In this document: positions 8,060-16,681 of the stretch, piece by piece
Numbering within the stretch: position 1 is the first letter of the stretch
Layout: the number at the start of each line of letters is the position of its first letter
Assembly: GCF_002020355.1 (NCBI RefSeq)
Contig: NZ_MPZV01000001.1
Location: 1,116,001 to 1,180,000, forward strand
Direction of reading: 5' to 3'
Length of the DNA stretch: 64,000 bases
Source of the DNA: Thioclava sediminum
GTDB lineage: Bacteria > Pseudomonadota > Alphaproteobacteria > Rhodobacterales > Rhodobacteraceae
Notes under the pieces: model-generated
Seen by the model: the letters and a program-made list of their open reading frames with translations, nothing else
Told to the model about the DNA's origin: nothing
Databases searched by the model: none
Made by a program: the position numbers and the translations under genes

Positions 8060-10247
8060 ACCGTCCCTCCGTTTTCAGTTTGGTCGCACTCAGGCCCGAA
8101 GCCGCGAGGATGTCATGCAGGGCATCGGCGACACCCGCCGCCATGTCCCGCCCGCCGCACACCATGATCCGCGCGCCGCTCTGCACCAACCGGACCAGTT
8201 CGGGAGCATCGGCGCGCATCGCATCCTGAACGTAGCGCGGTCGCTGGCCGCGCGAGACCGAGGTCACGAGCCGCGACAGACGCCCTTCGTTCTTCCAGCC
8301 GCCCAACTCCTGCGCATAGAGGAAATCGCTTTGCGGATCGCGCATCCCGAAGAAGAGGTGGATTGGGCGCCGTTGCTCGTTTTCGCGCACGAAGCCCACG
8401 AGAGGGCCGATCCCCGTGCCCGCACCGATCAGGATCAACGGCGCGCGCGAGCGGTCCGGACGGAAGGCGGGATTGCGTCGGACGAAGGCGCGGACGCTCT
8501 CTCCCGGCTCGAGCGCCGTCAGTTGGCCGGAACACAACCCGCCAGGGTGTTTCTTGACCACGATCTCCAGAAAGCCGTCGCGGCGCGACGACGCGAGCGA
8601 ATAGAGGCGCGGTGTGGGCGCCCCTTCGGGCAGGATCCCGATCAGATCTCCTGCGGCAAACCGCGTAATGCCCGCCCCCGTCAGCCGCTGCCAGAACGTA
8701 GCGCGCGGCAGGGAAAAGCGCAGGATCGACGTCGGAGCCTGCACGTCGGCCCCATAATCGCGCCGCGACTGGAGCGTGAGTTCGGTCGTGGCAGGGGGCG
8801 TCGGTTGGTGGTGCAGTTCGAGCGCGATCCCGAGCGCCGCACCCAGCGCCTGCCCCCAGCGCGCAAACGCCTGCGGCGACTGCCGGTCGATCGTGTCATA
8901 GGGCAGAAGAACCGGCCAACCCTTCGCGTCCACGGTGTCGGCGATCGTCTGGGCGTAGGCGCAATAGGCAGGGAAACTCCGGTCCCCGAAACCAAGCACG
9001 GCAATCGGAATATCCAGCGCATCGGAGCAGGCGTCGAGTTTGGTCAGGAAGCCTTTCGCGGAACTGGGCTCCGCCCCGTCGCCATAAGTGGCCGCGAGCA
9101 CGATGATCCGATCGGCATGGGCGTAGCGCTCGGGGACGAAGGAGGACATCGGCGCGATGTGAACACTCTGGCCCGCCGCACGCAGCGCCGCGTGCAGGGT
9201 CGCGGCAAAACCCCAGGTGCTGCCGCTTTCACTGCCGACAAGGAGGATCGTCTCCGCGCGCGCGGCTGGTTGGTTAGCCCGGATGCGCGGGCGGCCGCGC
9301 CGACCCGCGAGCCAGATCGTCAGGCCAGTGAGACCCATCACCGGCACGCCCAGCGCCATGAGACCCAGCACCGCGCCAAGCAGCGCAGCGCCCTGCCCCG
9401 TGTGCAGCATGTAGATGGTCTCAGTAATGCGTTGCCATGCGGTCAGGTCCGCCCAGGCAAGCACCGCGCCGGTACCCTGATCGAGATAGCCGGTGCCGCG
9501 ATCGGTCTTCAGGGTGAAAACATCGGTGGCATCGCCGTCATAGGGGAAGCTCAGGCTCCGCAGTTGCGTGACGGGCGTGTCGCCGAGCATCGCAAGACCG
9601 GCAAGCGGCGCGTCTGTTTGACCGCTCACCTCGGCGGGGATGCCGAGCGAAGGCCCACCATCGGGGATAAGCTCGAAGGTCGAGGCCGTCATCCACAAAG
9701 ACGTGGCGGAGGATAGAAGCAGGCCGACCACCGCGATGCGCGCGATCTCGACGTGGAGCCGACCGGCGAGCGGCCCGCGCAAACGCGAGAACCAGTTCCG
9801 CCAGCCGCCGACACGCCGTGCGACGAGCAGGACGCCGGAGACCGAGAGCACCAGCATCGCGACGGAGCCCAGCGCGCTCGCGACGCGGCCGGGATCGCCG
9901 AGGAAGAGGGAGCGGTGAAGGTTGGTCAACCAACGCTGAAAGGCATTCGGATCAGCCGATGCGACGCCGCGGCCCGTGGTGGGATCGATCACCGCCGCGC
10001 CGGGCTGTCCGGCTTCGAACCAATAGGCCGTGATCTGCCCCGACGGTGCGCGCCGGATCTGTTCGAGACCCGGATAGATCGTCTGGATGCGCTCGGCGAG
10101 GGTCGCGACGCTGAGCTCCGCCCCCGCCTGCGGTGCTGCGACCCGCTCCGCAACCGGAAAGACCGCGAGCACCGCGCCGCTGAGCGCCAGCACCGTGACA
10201 AGCGCCAGGGCAATCAGCCCCGGCCAGCGATGAAACGCGCGGATCAT
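8040..10247 (-). CDS. PepSY membrane protein fused to flavodoxin and FAD/NADPH reductase domains
   Basis: Multi-domain inner-membrane flavoreductase of 735 residues. Order: membrane segment (about 8-30), periplasmic PepSY domain, membrane segments near 120-145, 165-190 and 280-318, then a flavodoxin domain (from LLVGSESGSTWG near 340), an FAD domain (PRLYSLASSRRDG near 555) and an NADPH domain (LILIGAGTGIGPLVGF near 610, VCGGRDMA near 690) ending in YVEDIF. It should move electrons from NADPH through FAD and FMN across the membrane to periplasmic acceptors, as proposed for PepSY-associated sulfite-reductase-like flavoproteins. Its neighbours supply flavin attachment and periplasmic partners. 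Confidence 0.9.
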   Translation of the reverse strand: MIRAFHRWPGLIALALVTVLALSGAVLAVFPVAERVAAPQAGAELSVATLAERIQTIYPGLEQIRRAPSGQITAYWFEAGQPGAAVIDPTTGRGVASADPNAFQRWLTNLHRSLFLGDPGRVASALGSVAMLVLSVSGVLLVARRVGGWRNWFSRLRGPLAGRLHVEIARIAVVGLLLSSATSLWMTASTFELIPDGGPSLGIPAEVSGQTDAPLAGLAMLGDTPVTQLRSLSFPYDGDATDVFTLKTDRGTGYLDQGTGAVLAWADLTAWQRITETIYMLHTGQGAALLGAVLGLMALGVPVMGLTGLTIWLAGRRGRPRIRANQPAARAETILLVGSESGSTWGFAATLHAALRAAGQSVHIAPMSSFVPERYAHADRIIVLAATYGDGAEPSSAKGFLTKLDACSDALDIPIAVLGFGDRSFPAYCAYAQTIADTVDAKGWPVLLPYDTIDRQSPQAFARWGQALGAALGIALELHHQPTPPATTELTLQSRRDYGADVQAPTSILRFSLPRATFWQRLTGAGITRFAAGDLIGILPEGAPTPRLYSLASSRRDGFLEIVVKKHPGGLCSGQLTALEPGESVRAFVRRNPAFRPDRSRAPLILIGAGTGIGPLVGFVRENEQRRPIHLFFGMRDPQSDFLYAQELGGWKNEGRLSRLVTSVSRGQRPRYVQDAMRADAPELVRLVQSGARIMVCGGRDMAAGVADALHDILAASGLSATKLKTEGRYVEDIF

Positions 10248-10258
10248 GGCCTGTCACC

Positions 10259-10729
10259 TCACATATCGTAGGTGAAATCGGCGACGTAGCGACGCCCCGG
10301 AACCGGCGTGCCTGCGCCCTCGGTCGTCAGCGGCACGGCGACCTCGTTGGGGCTGTCGCGCATGTCCTCGACCGCGGCGTCGATATGCAGCGTGTAGCCC
10401 GCATCAAAAAGCGCATCCGCAAGATCGAGCGTGATCTCGAGCGTCCGGCCCGCGCCGACGCTTGCGCCGGTGATACCGTTGATCTGCGCCGGGTCGCCGC
10501 CGGTCGCGCGATACCAGTCGTTGAGATGCTCGTAATATTTGGACTTGCCGCCCGCCATCCAGAGGCTGCCCGCATAGGCGCCCGACGGGTCGGTGACATA
10601 GAGCGCGAGATAAGCGCCGTCGCCGCCATAGTTGTTCAGCGTGGTCTTGAGCGAAACGGGCTGCGCGGAGGCGAGCGCGGGAATGGTCAGAGCCGTGCTC
10701 AGCGCCAAAGTTGCAAGAAGAGACTTCAT
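10259..10729 (-). CDS. Secreted DUF2271 protein with a flavinylation-like motif
   Basis: Exported protein of 156 residues: Sec signal peptide to about residue 22 (LATLALSTALTIPALASA), then a DUF2271 domain. Residues 84-90 read NGITGAS, close to the ApbE target pattern D-G-x-T-G/S-A-T/S, with Thr87 as the possible FMN attachment site (inference). DUF2271 proteins are known to co-occur with ApbE and PepSY proteins. It lies 11 bases upstream of the PepSY-flavoreductase gene and is probably the periplasmic electron carrier or acceptor of that system. Confidence 0.85.
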   Translation of the reverse strand: MKSLLATLALSTALTIPALASAQPVSLKTTLNNYGGDGAYLALYVTDPSGAYAGSLWMAGGKSKYYEHLNDWYRATGGDPAQINGITGASVGAGRTLEITLDLADALFDAGYTLHIDAAVEDMRDSPNEVAVPLTTEGAGTPVPGRRYVADFTYDM

Positions 10730-10768
10730 TTCGGGAATCCTTGTTTTGGGGAGGAAAGCGGCGGCGGC

Positions 10769-11173
10769 TCAGTTCACCTGAACCTTGGGCGGAGCGCCGT
10801 CACCGAAGAGGCCGTTTTTCGGCGGGGCGACCGTGCCGGCGGGGGCCGGGTTGCGCGCCGATGCGCCGTAGTCGTCATCATCATCATCGTCGTCCTCGTC
10901 ATCGTCGTCATAGTCCGACGTGACGAGGCGCTGCGTCGCCGGATCGATCTTGGCTTCGATTTTCCGCCCGTCGCGGTCGCGGCCCTCGATCTCGTATCGG
11001 CCGTCTTCCATCTCGATTTCGTGGACAGTCCAGCCGTTCTCGCGCGCGATCTGCATCACCGCGTCGCGGGACATTCCTTCGCCGCGCGAAGACTTTCTGT
11101 AGTCGTCGTCGGCCAGAGCCATCCCCGCAGGCAGCAGGGCGATGAGGGGAAGTGCGATCAGGATCTTTCGCAT
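10769..11173 (-). CDS. Secreted PepSY-domain protein with an aspartate-rich tract
   Basis: Small periplasmic protein of 134 residues. Signal peptide at residues 1-20 (MRKILIALPLIALLPAGMALA), then a single PepSY-like domain (about 30-85: MQIARENGWTVHEIEMEDG, YEIEGRDRDGR), then a run of about 14 almost exclusively Asp/Glu residues and a Pro/Gly-rich tail. The acidic tract suggests metal or cation binding but is not a known motif. The ATG at 11173 gives a clean signal peptide. Paralogous to the PepSY protein encoded at 12017-12334 in the same cluster. Confidence 0.85.
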   Translation of the reverse strand: MRKILIALPLIALLPAGMALADDDYRKSSRGEGMSRDAVMQIARENGWTVHEIEMEDGRYEIEGRDRDGRKIEAKIDPATQRLVTSDYDDDDEDDDDDDDDYGASARNPAPAGTVAPPKNGLFGDGAPPKVQVN

Positions 11174-11346
11174 GGCAGGGTCTCCTTTTTCATCTGCTAG
11201 CGACAATCTGGGCAGGGGACCTGAGCGCTTCCTGACGGGCGGACAGTTTCCGCTTCAGCTTCGCGTCAGGAAAAAGGCCCCGCCTTTGAGGGCGGGGCCA
11301 GGTGAGGCCGCGGGACAAACGGCCTTGGCGATGTGATCGGGAACGG

Positions 11347-12024
11347 TCAGGCGATATCGCCGGGCTCAGGCCCACGCTTGTCGCCGGTCAGCATCGACCG
11401 CGCGAGGTTTTCGCGATGCCGGAAGGAGGCCAGAACCACACCGGCGACATGAAGCGCCACGAGCAGCAGGACCAGATTGGCGAGAACCTCGTGCAGTTCT
11501 TCCAGCGCCTCGCTGCCTTCGCCTTCCGCGCCCTCGCCATATTCACCGTATTCGCCATCCTCGTCCGCGAAGGCCGGTGTCACGATCTGCGGCAGCGCGG
11601 GAAGCATCGCCACGCGCGTGGGTTCCGCCATCAGCCAGCCGGTAAAGGCGGTGCCCGACAGCGAGATCAGCAGCGCCACGATCATCAGCGCCCCGGCAGG
11701 GTTGTGGCCGAGATAGCGACGCTCTTTGCCGCGCAGCATGTCGCCAAGATAGGACAGCGTCTGCCCCGGCCCTCTGAGGAACTGGGTGAACCGGGCATAG
11801 CGCCCGCCCACGAGCCCCCAGAACAGCCGGAACGCGACCAGCCCGGCGACGGTGTAGCCTGCGATCTCATGCACCGGCTGCAATTCGTCGGCCGTGAACC
11901 AAGCCGTGGCAAAAGCCGCAACGAGGCCCCAGTGGAAAATCCGCACCAGCGGATCCCAGACCCGCACTCTGCCCCCGGAGCTACCGCCGGAATTCGTCGT
12001 GTCGTGAAATGCTGCGTCAGTCAT
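11347..12024 (-). CDS. Cytochrome b561/b-type diheme membrane protein
   Basis: Inner-membrane cytochrome b of 225 residues with four membrane segments. Candidate heme ligands are His in RIFHWG (near 30), VHEIAGY (near 51), LEELHEV and LVALHVAG (near 175 and 190). An acidic Gly/Glu-rich loop (near 150-170) separates segments three and four. The ATG at 12024 is preferred; it overlaps the upstream PepSY gene by 8 bases. It probably relays electrons between the quinone pool and the periplasmic flavin/PepSY proteins of this cluster (inference). Confidence 0.88.
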   Translation of the reverse strand: MTDAAFHDTTNSGGSSGGRVRVWDPLVRIFHWGLVAAFATAWFTADELQPVHEIAGYTVAGLVAFRLFWGLVGGRYARFTQFLRGPGQTLSYLGDMLRGKERRYLGHNPAGALMIVALLISLSGTAFTGWLMAEPTRVAMLPALPQIVTPAFADEDGEYGEYGEGAEGEGSEALEELHEVLANLVLLLVALHVAGVVLASFRHRENLARSMLTGDKRGPEPGDIA

Positions 12025-12334
12025 GTTTGTCTCCTTCACGATCTTCGCGGGACCGACCATGTTCATCGCCGTCATATTCGACTTCGAGAATCTGGAGCGT
12101 CGACGGATGAACCGTCACTTCGAGCTGGCGACCCTGCGCGTCGGTGCCGTCGATCTCGTAGCAGCCGTCATCGATCTTGATGCGGCGCACCGTCCAACCG
12201 TTCTCTTCGGCGAGTTGGGCCACGGCATCGCGCGGCTGCCAATCCGCCATCGGCACGAAACAGTCGTCATCGGCCAGAGCCATTCCAGCCGGAAGCACCG
12301 CGAGAAAGGCGAGAATTGTCACTGTCTTCTTCAT
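12017..12334 (-). CDS. Small secreted PepSY-domain protein
   Basis: Periplasmic protein of 105 residues: signal peptide (MKKTVTILAFLAVLPAGMALA), then one PepSY-like domain (AVAQLAEENGWTVRRIKIDD, YEIDGTDAQGRQLEVTVHP). First gene of the minus-strand flavin/PepSY cluster and divergent from the response regulator gene, 144 bases away. It resembles the protein at 10769-11173 but lacks the long acidic tract; it ends with a charged D/E/H/R tail. Likely sensed or controlled by the adjacent two-component system. Confidence 0.83.
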   Translation of the reverse strand: MKKTVTILAFLAVLPAGMALADDDCFVPMADWQPRDAVAQLAEENGWTVRRIKIDDGCYEIDGTDAQGRQLEVTVHPSTLQILEVEYDGDEHGRSREDREGDKHD

Positions 12335-12478
12335 GGGCCAAACTCCTGTTCGCGGCCAACTCTGCACCTTTCATGGGCGATCAATCTGACGGGAACCTGA
12401 AGCCGCATGGCGCGCAGCGTCAGCTTGGTGTCAGCCGGGCAGGTAAAGACTGGGCATCGGAGAAGAGATGGGACCAAC

Positions 12479-13138
12479 ATGCGCATCCTGCTGATCGAGG
12501 ACGACACTATTCTGGGCACCGCCGTGCGCGACCAGATCGCGAGCGATGGCCACCCGGTGGACTGGGTCACGCGTCTCGACGAGGCGGGCGCGTCGGTCCG
12601 CAGCACCGGCTATGATCTTGTCCTGCTCGATCTCATGCTTCCCGACGGCCGCGGCATCGGCTTTCTGAAGTCGCTGCGCAGCCGGGGCGATGTGACCCCC
12701 GTGATTATCATGACCGCGCTCGATCAGGTCTCGGACCGGATCGAGGGGCTGAACGCGGGCGCCGACGACTATCTGGTGAAGCCCTTCGACCTCGCGGAGC
12801 TCTCCGCGCGCATCGGGTCGGTCGCGCGGCGCTACAGCGGCAATCCGAACCCCATCGTGACCCATGCCGGACTCGAGATCGACCTCGCCGCACGCAGCAT
12901 CCTGCGCGACGGCAAGCCCGTGCAGCTGACCGCGCGCGAATGGGCCCTGTTCGAGGCGTTCCTATCGCGCCCCGGCCAATTGCTGTCCAAAGCCCAGCTC
13001 GAAGAGAAGCTCTACGCCTTCGATGCGGAGGTGGAGAGCAACACGATCGAGGTCCATGTCAGCCGCCTGCGCAAGAAACTCGGCGCCCATGTGATCGAGA
13101 CCGAACGCGGCCTCGGCTACAGGTTGGGCAAGGCATGA
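12479..13138 (+). CDS. OmpR/PhoB-family response regulator (QseB/PmrA-like)
   Basis: Two-component response regulator of 219 residues. Receiver domain at residues 1-115 with acidic pocket IEDD, phosphoacceptor Asp in LVLLDLMLPDG near 51 and the conserved lysine in VKPFD near 101. The winged-helix DNA-binding domain occupies residues 125-217 (LTAREWALFEAFLSRPGQLL). The ATG at 12479 begins MRILLIEDD; in-frame codons further upstream are non-homologous. It overlaps the kinase gene by ATGA. Divergent from the PepSY/cytochrome/flavin cluster, its probable target. Confidence 0.93.
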   Translation: MRILLIEDDTILGTAVRDQIASDGHPVDWVTRLDEAGASVRSTGYDLVLLDLMLPDGRGIGFLKSLRSRGDVTPVIIMTALDQVSDRIEGLNAGADDYLVKPFDLAELSARIGSVARRYSGNPNPIVTHAGLEIDLAARSILRDGKPVQLTAREWALFEAFLSRPGQLLSKAQLEEKLYAFDAEVESNTIEVHVSRLRKKLGAHVIETERGLGYRLGKA

Positions 13139-14475
13139 GATTGCCAAGAAGCCTTCAGGCCCGTCTGGGGCTTTCGCTCGGGGTCGTTCTGGCGCTGATG
13201 TGGATCGCGGCGGCGACCGTCACCGCGCTGATCGTGCGCAAGGAGATGAGCGAGGTCTTCGACTCCACGCTTCAGGAAACGGCGCAGAGGATCCTGCCCC
13301 TCGCGGTCATGGACATCGTGAACCGCGACGGCAACAACACGACGCAGCGCCTTGCAAGGCTGCGCAACCACGAGGAATTCTTCACCTATATCGTGCGGGA
13401 CGCGGAGGGGCATATACTTCTGCAGTCTCACGCGGCCGATCCGTCCGTCTTCCCCGCCTATGACGGCCGGGGGTTCAGCCAGACGGCCACCCACCGGCTC
13501 TATAGCGATGCCGCCCTTCAGGACACGATCCGGATCACCGTCGCGGAACCGCTCGCGCATCGTGCGAAGGTCGCGCGAGAGGTAGAGCTTGGCCTTGGTC
13601 TGCCTCTGCTGATCGTGATCCCGCTCGCCTTCGCGGCGGTCGTTCTGGCGGTGCGGACCAATCTCGGGCCGCTGCGGCGGTTCCGAACCAGTCTCGAGGC
13701 GCGCAACGCTCGCGATCTCACCCCCATTCCGACCGACGACCTGCAGTCCGAGATTTCTCCGGTCGCCGCCACGCTCAACAATCTTCTGGGGCGGTTGCGC
13801 GAAGGGTTCGAGGCCGAGCGAAGCTTCGCCTCCAACGCCGCGCATGAATTGCGCACGCCCCTTGCGGGCGCCATCGCGCAGACACAGCGGCTGAGCGCGG
13901 AAACCAGCGATCCTGTCGCGAAGACACGCGCCGCCGATATCGAGGCGACGCTGAAACGTCTCACGCGGCTCTCGGAACGGCTGCTGCAACTCGCCCGCGC
14001 GGAAGGCGGGCCTTTGCGGCTTGAGCGCAGCTCGGATCTGCGCGTCGCCGCCCGCCTGATCGTCGAAGACCTCGCGCGCGGCTTCGATCCCGGGCGTATC
14101 GCTCTGGAGCTGCCGGAGACGCCTGTCATCTCGGATCTCGACCCCGATGCTTTCGGTATCCTGTGCCGAAACCTGATCGAGAACGCGCTGAAGCATGGGG
14201 CGCAGGACGAACCGGTCACGGTGCGCCTGACTGCGAAAGGCGTTTTCACCGTTACGAATGCCGGACCGGTCATTCCGCAGGAGACGCTCGCGCGGCTGAC
14301 CGCGCGGTTCGAGCGCGCCGGCAGCACGAATGACGGCAGCGGATTGGGCCTCGCCATCGTCGCCGTCATCGCAGAGCGGATCGGAAGCTCGCTCTCGCTG
14401 ACATCGCCGCCGAGCGGTCGCGACTCTGGCCTTGAGGTCAGCTTGCAGCTGCCGCTGAGTGCAGCGACCTCGTGA
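13135..14475 (+). CDS. Sensor histidine kinase (QseC/PmrB-like)
   Basis: Membrane-bound kinase of 446 residues. Membrane segments near 10-32 and 150-175 flank a periplasmic sensor domain of about 115 residues. The dimerisation/phosphoacceptor box is FASNAAHELRTPLAGA near 240, the N box is NLIENALKHG near 350 and the G box is GSGLGLAIV near 405. The start overlaps the response-regulator stop (ATGA), so the pair is co-translated. The signal is unknown; metal or redox stress is plausible given the acidic PepSY proteins next door (inference). Confidence 0.93.
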   Translation: MRLPRSLQARLGLSLGVVLALMWIAAATVTALIVRKEMSEVFDSTLQETAQRILPLAVMDIVNRDGNNTTQRLARLRNHEEFFTYIVRDAEGHILLQSHAADPSVFPAYDGRGFSQTATHRLYSDAALQDTIRITVAEPLAHRAKVAREVELGLGLPLLIVIPLAFAAVVLAVRTNLGPLRRFRTSLEARNARDLTPIPTDDLQSEISPVAATLNNLLGRLREGFEAERSFASNAAHELRTPLAGAIAQTQRLSAETSDPVAKTRAADIEATLKRLTRLSERLLQLARAEGGPLRLERSSDLRVAARLIVEDLARGFDPGRIALELPETPVISDLDPDAFGILCRNLIENALKHGAQDEPVTVRLTAKGVFTVTNAGPVIPQETLARLTARFERAGSTNDGSGLGLAIVAVIAERIGSSLSLTSPPSGRDSGLEVSLQLPLSAATS

Positions 14476-14551
14476 CGAGCCGCGCGCGGTTCCGAAACCC
14501 GTCTTGTTCAGCGTCACTTGCCGGACCTCGTTCGGCTGATAGTCTGGGAAA

Positions 14552-15523
14552 ATGACCGACGCGGAAACGATGACTGCGGTGCTTTGCGACCGCTATGGGG
14601 CGCCTGACACGCTTTGGCTCGACGAGGTCCCCATCCCGGCGCCCGCACCGGGTGAAATCCGGGTGCGCGTGCATGCCGGAACGGTGAACCGGACCGATAC
14701 GGCCACGCTGCGCGGCCATCCCTTCTTCGCGCGGGCGATGACGGGGCTCTTGCGGCCGAAGATGCCCACGCTCGGGATGGATTTCGCCGGCGTGGTCGAC
14801 GCCCTGGGCGATGGCGTGAGCGCCTTCCGGCCCGGAGACCGGGTCTTCGGCCTGTCGCCCGAGCGGTTCGGCGCCCATGCCCAATATCTCTGCCTGCCCG
14901 CCGATGGACCGTTGGCGCGGATCCCGGGCGATCTCGCCTTCGACGAAGCTGTGGTGGGCGAAGGCGCCTGGTATGCCGACGCGACCACCAGCCTGCTGTC
15001 CGAGGGCGCCCGCTGCCTGATCTACGGTGCCTCCGGCGCCATCGGCTCGGCGGCGGTTCAGCTTGCCAAGGTGCGCGGGGCGCATGTCACGGCGGTCGTC
15101 GGAACCCGTCACTTCGAATTGGCCCAGAGCCTCGGGGCCGACAGGGTGGTGAATTACGAGACCGAGGATTTCACCGCGATCGGCGAGCACTTCGACCTCG
15201 TCATGGACGCGGTGGGCAAGACCTCGTGGCGCGCCTGCCGCCCGCTGCTGACGCCCGACGGCATCTTCACGGCGACCGATCTGGGCCCCGGCTGGTCGCA
15301 CCTTTTCCTCTCCGGCTGGTGCGCGCTCACCGGCAGCAAACGCGTGCGGCTCCCCTTTCCCGAGAATGCCCCCGGCTTCGTGCGACGCCTCGCCGGGCTG
15401 ATGGCCGAGGGGCGCTTCCGGGGCGTCTTCGACCGGCGCTATCGGCTGGACGAGATCGTCGAGGCCTTCCGCTATGTCGAGACCGGGCAGAAGACCGGGA
15501 TCGTGAGGATCGACATTCCCTAG
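14552..15523 (+). CDS. NAD(P)-dependent zinc-type alcohol dehydrogenase/quinone reductase (MDR family)
   Basis: Medium-chain dehydrogenase/reductase of 323 residues. GroES-like domain at about 25-120 (LGMDFAGVVDALG near 74, GDRVFGLSP near 95) and a Rossmann domain with YGASGAIGSAAVQLAKVRGA near 157. The four-cysteine structural zinc lobe is missing, which puts it in the quinone-oxidoreductase/zinc-free branch. Convergent with a paralogous gene on the opposite strand. Substrate unknown. Confidence 0.88.
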   Translation: MTDAETMTAVLCDRYGAPDTLWLDEVPIPAPAPGEIRVRVHAGTVNRTDTATLRGHPFFARAMTGLLRPKMPTLGMDFAGVVDALGDGVSAFRPGDRVFGLSPERFGAHAQYLCLPADGPLARIPGDLAFDEAVVGEGAWYADATTSLLSEGARCLIYGASGAIGSAAVQLAKVRGAHVTAVVGTRHFELAQSLGADRVVNYETEDFTAIGEHFDLVMDAVGKTSWRACRPLLTPDGIFTATDLGPGWSHLFLSGWCALTGSKRVRLPFPENAPGFVRRLAGLMAEGRFRGVFDRRYRLDEIVEAFRYVETGQKTGIVRIDIP

Positions 15524-15525
15524 GA

Positions 15526-15552
15526 TCAGGACGGGCGGCTCAGGACGGGCGG
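15526..15552. repeat. Short direct repeat at the 3' end of the minus-strand dehydrogenase gene
   Basis: The 13-base word TCAGGACGGGCGG occurs at 15526-15538 and again at 15540-15552. The second copy contains the stop codon and last codons of the minus-strand gene, so the first copy looks like a small tandem duplication of that gene tail placed after the stop. Confidence 0.7.
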
Positions 15553-16496
15553 ATCACGATCTTGCCCCTGACCTCGCCATGACCGGTGCGCGCGAGTGCC
15601 TCCGGCAGCTCGGCCAGCGGCAGCTCCGCCTCGAGATGCGGCGCGATCCGCCCCGCCTGTGCCAGCGCCGCCACGCGCGCGGTCAGTTCGCGCCCAGAGG
15701 GCACCATCAGCATTCCGATCGACTTGTGCCGCCCCCGGTAGATCGCCCCACCGAGCAGGAGCGACAAGAGCACGCGCACCTCGCCGCCGACCGCCCGGTA
15801 GATGCCACCCGGCGCGAGCGCCTTCGCGATGCGGCGAGGCCCGCGCGTCGCCACCATGTCGAGGATGCGATCCCAGGTGGCCCCGGTCTCGGCGAAGTCC
15901 TGCGCGCGATAGTCGATCACCTCGTCGGCGCCGAGCGCGCGCAGCCAGTCGACCTTGCCGCCATTGTCGACCGCACACACGAAAGCCCCTGCCTGCTTCG
16001 CCAGTTGCAGCGCCATGGTGCCCGAACCACCCCCGGCCCCGTTGATCAGCAGCCTGTCCCCTGCCGTGACATTTTCGGTTCCGGCGACGGCGATGCCGCC
16101 CGCCTGCGGCAGACAGGCGGCGACCGCGTCGGACAGGCCCTCGGGCACCTTCACCATCAGCTCGGAGGGCACGCAGACATATTCGGCGAAGCCGCCGCGG
16201 GTCATGACGACGTCCCCCATGACCCGGTCGCCGATCGCGAAGCCGGGAGTGTCGGGACCGAGCTTGTCGACGATCCCCACGACATCCGAGCCAAGCACCG
16301 GTTGCTTCGGCCGCCAGTACCCGCCGACCATTCGCGCATAGAACGGCGCGCCCGTGAGATATTCCCAATCCGACAGGTTCACAGCGCAGGCGCTTACCCG
16401 GAGCCGAAGCTGGCCTTTGCCCGGTTCGGGCACCGGCAGGTCCGCAAGCCGCAGCTGCTCGGCCCCGCCGTAGCGGTGATAGGTCATGGCTTTCAT
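15540..16496 (-). CDS. NADPH:quinone reductase-like zinc-binding dehydrogenase (MDR family)
   Basis: Medium-chain dehydrogenase of 318 residues. GroES-like domain with LGSDVVGIVDKLG near 75 and GDRVMGDVVM near 97, then a Rossmann domain with INGAGGGSGTMALQLAKQAG near 149. As in the gene facing it, the structural zinc cysteines are absent. The two enzymes share the fold and the RVHxxxVNxxD-type opening, so they are distant paralogues. The start overlaps the stop of the small membrane protein gene upstream (ATGA), indicating co-translation. Confidence 0.88.
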   Translation of the reverse strand: MKAMTYHRYGGAEQLRLADLPVPEPGKGQLRLRVSACAVNLSDWEYLTGAPFYARMVGGYWRPKQPVLGSDVVGIVDKLGPDTPGFAIGDRVMGDVVMTRGGFAEYVCVPSELMVKVPEGLSDAVAACLPQAGGIAVAGTENVTAGDRLLINGAGGGSGTMALQLAKQAGAFVCAVDNGGKVDWLRALGADEVIDYRAQDFAETGATWDRILDMVATRGPRRIAKALAPGGIYRAVGGEVRVLLSLLLGGAIYRGRHKSIGMLMVPSGRELTARVAALAQAGRIAPHLEAELPLAELPEALARTGHGEVRGKIVIRPS

Positions 16497-16681
16497 TTGC
16501 CGGGCCCGGGGGGATCGGTGAATACACGGACCAGCATCGTGCCGACGATCCAGACCCCCAAGGTCCAGACGATGGTGGCGCCGGGGCTCAGGTAGCCGCC
16601 GACAAATCCGGCAATCGCGATCACCACGCCGATTGCGCCGACCAGTCCGACCAGTTCTTTTCTCTTTTGTCGCAAGCCCAT
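16493..16681 (-). CDS. Small two-segment membrane protein
   Basis: Hypothetical protein of 62 residues with two hydrophobic helices (about 9-28, LVGLVGAIGVVIAIAGFVGG, and 33-50, ATIVWTLGVWIVGTMLV). The ATG at 16681 has GGGGAGAG upstream and overlaps the following dehydrogenase gene by 4 bases. No family recognised; function unknown. Confidence 0.65.
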   Translation of the reverse strand: MGLRQKRKELVGLVGAIGVVIAIAGFVGGYLSPGATIVWTLGVWIVGTMLVRVFTDPPGPGK

